From SZUA-22 sp963751695 (GTDB lineage Bacteria; Bacteroidota; Ignavibacteria; Ignavibacteriales; Melioribacteraceae): a stretch of DNA of 64,000 bases. The notes below the pieces were generated by a model. The model worked only from the letters and a program-made list of their open reading frames with translations. It made no database searches and had not been told where the DNA came from. Each line of letters opens with the position of its first letter. Positions within the stretch are counted from its first letter, which is position 1. Below are positions 61,545 through 64,000 of this stretch, piece after piece. The stretch covers positions 496,001 to 560,000 of the forward strand of contig CAVVVP010000010.1 of NCBI GenBank assembly GCA_963751695.1, in the 5' to 3' direction. The position numbers were made by a program, and so were the translations under genes.

Positions 61545-62495
61545 TTATTTATTTCTTCCAAAAGCCTCATCAATCATAGCTTGAAATTCAGCAACCATTT
61601 CATTGGATGGTGTTTTATAATCATCCAATTCATATACTACTCCTAAGGATTCATATTTACCTAAACCAAATCTATGATAAGGCAATAATTCATAATCAAT
61701 AACGTTTTTATGAGGTTTTATAAACTCAAGTACGCCCCTTATATGATCTTCATCTGCATTAACACCTGGTATTAATGGGGTTCGTGCTATAAAATCAACA
61801 TCAGGAAATGTTTCATACGCTTTCTTGAAGTTTGCTAATATTCGCTCATTGCCAACTCCAGTCCATTTTTTATGGCGTACAGAATCCATAAGTTTAAGAT
61901 CGTGCAGCATAGTATCAACGTGAGGAAGTACTTTTTCAAGAAATTCCCAAGGTGCATTACATGCAGTTTCAATTGCGGTATTTATTCCGCGGGCATGAGC
62001 TTCTTTCAATAGTGCAGCAGAAAAATCTGGTTGAAGCATAACTTCTCCACCACTTAGTGTCATACCTCCGCCTGTATTTCTATAGAATGAGGCATCCTTT
62101 TCAACTTCATTAAGCACCTCATCAACTGTCATGGTTTTACCATACATTTCGAATGCACCTTCAGGACACAATGAAGCCAATTCCTCATTTACTCCTGATG
62201 CTAATTGCCAGTTTACTTTTACCGTTTTGTTATCCCCTTCAACAAAGAAAAATGCACCACTCGGGAATGGATCCTTAAGACATATACTGCACTTTTTACC
62301 TTTACACTTTTGGGGATCATAAGAAAGCTCTGGTTTAAGCTTAATACTTTCAGGATTGCCACACCATTTGCACCTTAATGAGCAACCTTTTAAGAAAACA
62401 GTAGTTCGAGTACCAGGACCATCATGAGTACAATAACGCTGGATATTTAATACTGTTCCAATTATTTCACCCTTAATGTTAGTTTGAGTTTTCAT
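61545..62495 (-). CDS. Glycyl-radical-enzyme activating enzyme (radical SAM)
   Basis: A 316-residue radical-SAM enzyme that installs the glycyl radical on its partner. The SAM cluster motif is in LKGCSLRCKWCGNPES (CxxxCxxC) near residue 35. A cysteine-rich insert (CKGKKCSICL.. SLCPEGA, about residues 53-100) resembles the ferredoxin-like insert of class II activases. YGKTMTVDEVLNEVEKD and GGGMTLSGGEVMLQ are family hallmarks. The ATG at 62495 follows the PFK-like stop by one base and has AAGGAGG upstream; the longer frame adds unrelated residues. It serves the GRE at 63761. Confidence 0.93.
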   Translation of the reverse strand: MKTQTNIKGEIIGTVLNIQRYCTHDGPGTRTTVFLKGCSLRCKWCGNPESIKLKPELSYDPQKCKGKKCSICLKDPFPSGAFFFVEGDNKTVKVNWQLASGVNEELASLCPEGAFEMYGKTMTVDEVLNEVEKDASFYRNTGGGMTLSGGEVMLQPDFSAALLKEAHARGINTAIETACNAPWEFLEKVLPHVDTMLHDLKLMDSVRHKKWTGVGNERILANFKKAYETFPDVDFIARTPLIPGVNADEDHIRGVLEFIKPHKNVIDYELLPYHRFGLGKYESLGVVYELDDYKTPSNEMVAEFQAMIDEAFGRNK

Positions 62496-62496
62496 C

Positions 62497-63660
62497 TTAA
62501 TTATCCTCCTTGCCAACGTAAATCCCAATGGATTCAGCAATCTTAAGAAATTCATTATCCGGTGATATTGTTCTGACTTTGTTGATTGCATCAGGTAATG
62601 GTACAAACTTAATTTCTGGAGGAATAAAAGAAACCATTACTCCATTCTTATTCTCTTTAAATGCTTGAACAGCACCGGCACCATATGCCATACCTAATTG
62701 TCTGTCAACAGCAGATGGGTTTCCACCTCTTGCCCATGGGCCAATAACTAATGGATAAGTTTCTTCTGCAATTAGAAGCTGCAGTTCTGTTGCAACCAAT
62801 TCAGCAACTTTACCAGAACTATGAATAACGAATCCACTGTTCGAATCACTGGTAGCTAATGGAGAAATTGATGCTTTTAGTGAAGATACTTTTTCTCTTT
62901 TCTTATTTCTGTTAATTATTTTAGCACCTTGTGCAACAACTACAACTGCGTAAGGTTTTGATAGAGTAATCTTTTTTCTCAGATTTGCTGCTAAATCCTT
63001 TAAATCCGTAGGAATTTCGGGAATAAGAATCGCGTCAGCACTAGCAGCAATTCCAGATTGAAGTGCCAGCCAACCAGCTTGATCTCCCATCACCTCAACA
63101 ACTGCAATTTTTCTCGCAGACTGAGCAGCTTTTCGTGCTCTATCCAACATTTCAATAGTTAAAGTTAATGTACTATTAAATCCAAACGATACTGAGGTAG
63201 AATCAATATCATTTTCGACAGATCTTGGTATGCAAACTGTGTTAAGTCCTTTGTTACTGAGTCTGTGCATAATGCTTAGTCCAAGTCCGCCAACTACAGA
63301 AATGACACCATCGATGTTTTCCTTTTTTAACATCGCAATCAACTCATCAGATAAATCAACCTCTTCAACCATTTCCAATTCATTTATCCGGCGGACATTA
63401 AATGGATCTACACGGCCGGATTGACCGAGAATACTCCCGGCATTCGGATCAAGGTTTTCAATCAACTGCGGACTAAAATTAATGAGACCGCCATCGGGGT
63501 AGTGTTCTGGATGTAACAGTCCTTCAAAACCATCACGGATGCCAAGAATCTCCCAGCCTAATTTAGAAACGGCGAGACCCGCACCTTTAACTACAGCATT
63601 AATAGCCGGCACAAAACCAGCACCAACCATGATGGCAATACGTTTTTTGCTTTTATTCAT
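62497..63660 (-). CDS. Phosphofructokinase-like protein with altered active-site motifs
   Basis: A 387-residue protein of the PFK-A fold. Alignable landmarks: GAGFVPAINAVV (for GGDxPGxN), ILGQSGR (for LGxSR), VVGGLGLSI at 123-130 (for GGDGSxxG/A), IPRSVENDI at 144-152 (for PKTIDND) and ARGGNPSAVDRQLG (for QRGGxPxAxDR). The magnesium-binding Asp is replaced by Leu and the catalytic Asp by Glu149. Sugar phosphorylation in the usual form is therefore unlikely. It lies in the glycyl-radical operon, 100 bp after the enzyme and one base before its activase. Confidence 0.85.
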   Translation of the reverse strand: MNKSKKRIAIMVGAGFVPAINAVVKGAGLAVSKLGWEILGIRDGFEGLLHPEHYPDGGLINFSPQLIENLDPNAGSILGQSGRVDPFNVRRINELEMVEEVDLSDELIAMLKKENIDGVISVVGGLGLSIMHRLSNKGLNTVCIPRSVENDIDSTSVSFGFNSTLTLTIEMLDRARKAAQSARKIAVVEVMGDQAGWLALQSGIAASADAILIPEIPTDLKDLAANLRKKITLSKPYAVVVVAQGAKIINRNKKREKVSSLKASISPLATSDSNSGFVIHSSGKVAELVATELQLLIAEETYPLVIGPWARGGNPSAVDRQLGMAYGAGAVQAFKENKNGVMVSFIPPEIKFVPLPDAINKVRTISPDNEFLKIAESIGIYVGKEDN

Positions 63661-63708
63661 TATACTATCCTAATTGTTAAAATAATTTTTTATAAAGCTT
63701 GTTTAATA

Positions 63709-63740
63709 AAGCAAGGCACAACAATTGCCATACCCTGCTT
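63709..63740 (-). terminator. Terminator-like hairpin after the glycyl-radical-enzyme gene
   Basis: AAGCAGGG (63740-63733) and CCTTGCTT (63716-63709) form an 8-bp stem with one G-U pair, about 20 bp after the stop of the glycyl-radical gene, followed by TATTAAAC and T-rich DNA. It would reduce read-through into the PFK-like gene, giving excess radical enzyme over activase. The 3' U-run is weak, so a processing role is possible. Confidence 0.4.
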
Positions 63741-63760
63741 AATTTTATTCTTAATCAGAC

Positions 63761-64000
63761 TTATTCGCAACTCTGCATTGTACGTTCAATTATTTCGTTC
63801 TGTACACCTACATGAAGCTTGGTAAAGAAGGCACTGAAGCCGGCTACTCGAACTACAAGGTCGCGGTAGTTTTCAGGATGCTTTTGCGCGTCTCTCAACT
63901 TCTGCGTATCCAGTACATTGAACTGAATGTGGTATCCACCGTTTTGGAATAAGGTTCTCACCAAATTCATCATGCTCTCACGGCCTTTGCGTGTTTTTAA
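63761..64000 (-). CDS. Glycyl radical enzyme (pyruvate-formate-lyase-like), C-terminal part
   Basis: The gene enters from the right edge, so only the last 79 residues are visible. GGYHIQFNVLDTQKLRDAQKHPENYRDLVVRVAGFSAFF is the radical-loop region of the PFL family. The Gly at 63839-63841 in RVAGF is the residue that carries the radical. The adjacent activase gene confirms the assignment. Whether it is a true pyruvate formate-lyase, a diol dehydratase or another class cannot be told without the catalytic Cys region. The GYHxQFNV wording favours the pyruvate-formate-lyase 2 type. Confidence 0.9.
   Translation of the reverse strand, partial: LKTRKGRESMMNLVRTLFQNGGYHIQFNVLDTQKLRDAQKHPENYRDLVVRVAGFSAFFTKLHVGVQNEIIERTMQSCE

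Overview
This 64 kb window is AT-rich chromosomal DNA from a Gram-negative bacterium, most likely of the Bacteroidota/Chlorobi/Ignavibacteria type. The pointers are a TonB receptor with a carboxypeptidase-regulatory-like plug extension, several small outer-membrane beta-barrels, TonB C-terminal and FecR-type surface proteins, a single-chain glycine decarboxylase and a pyruvoyl-dependent arginine decarboxylase. Many genes have recognisable Shine-Dalgarno (SD) sequences, which argues against a typical Bacteroides-like member. No rRNA is present, so the assignment is inference.

Layout. 0-11 kb (minus strand): the 5' part of an Omp85-like gene, a CoA-binding protein, gcvP, and the classical block DUF177-rpmF-plsX-fabH-fabD-fabG-acpP-fabF-rnc, with a strong terminator-like hairpin between acpP and fabF. 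11-19 kb (mainly plus): PrsW-like protease, nadD, meaB, an ECF sigma factor with a FecR-type partner, an MFS carrier, smpB, tyrS and arginine decarboxylase. 19-24 kb (minus): a thiamine operon of TonB receptor, thiamine pyrophosphokinase and sodium/solute symporter. It sits behind a TPP riboswitch with a readable terminator and antiterminator. 24-41.7 kb: a lytic transglycosylase with seven LysM repeats, a GH10 xylanase, a CDF-type metal transporter, a DUF1593 protein, a carboxyethylornithine-synthase-like dehydrogenase, a propionyl-CoA carboxylase beta subunit, an ABC pair, envelope proteins and a ROK kinase.

41.8 to about 51.7 kb is a genomic island next to tRNA-Ser(GGA). Its left arm is a minus-strand operon running from a coiled-coil protein through three small proteins to an excisionase-like protein and a tyrosine integrase. 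The operon begins with a leader able to form two mutually exclusive structures, one of which hides the SD of the first gene. An IS1595-like protein without an obvious DDE core lies between the integrase and the tRNA. The middle holds an unrecognised 488-residue protein and an apparently frameshifted gene. The right arm has a 32-bp tandem repeat, two overlapping micro-ORFs, and a Gam-like / small protein / DUF932 operon. I could not find the right attachment site.

52-55.4 kb is a run of outer-membrane proteins. 55.5-61 kb holds a probable sulfur-related operon (CoA-disulfide-reductase/rhodanese, BASS carrier, SulP permease), by eye richer in G+C than its surroundings, then a ZIP transporter. 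61.2-64 kb is a glycyl-radical-enzyme locus: the 3' end of a pyruvate-formate-lyase-like gene, a phosphofructokinase-like protein with altered catalytic motifs, an activating enzyme and a ferredoxin.

The strongest leads are the island leader RNA, the TPP-controlled operon with an SSS carrier, the altered PFK in the glycyl-radical locus, and the unknown island cargo.
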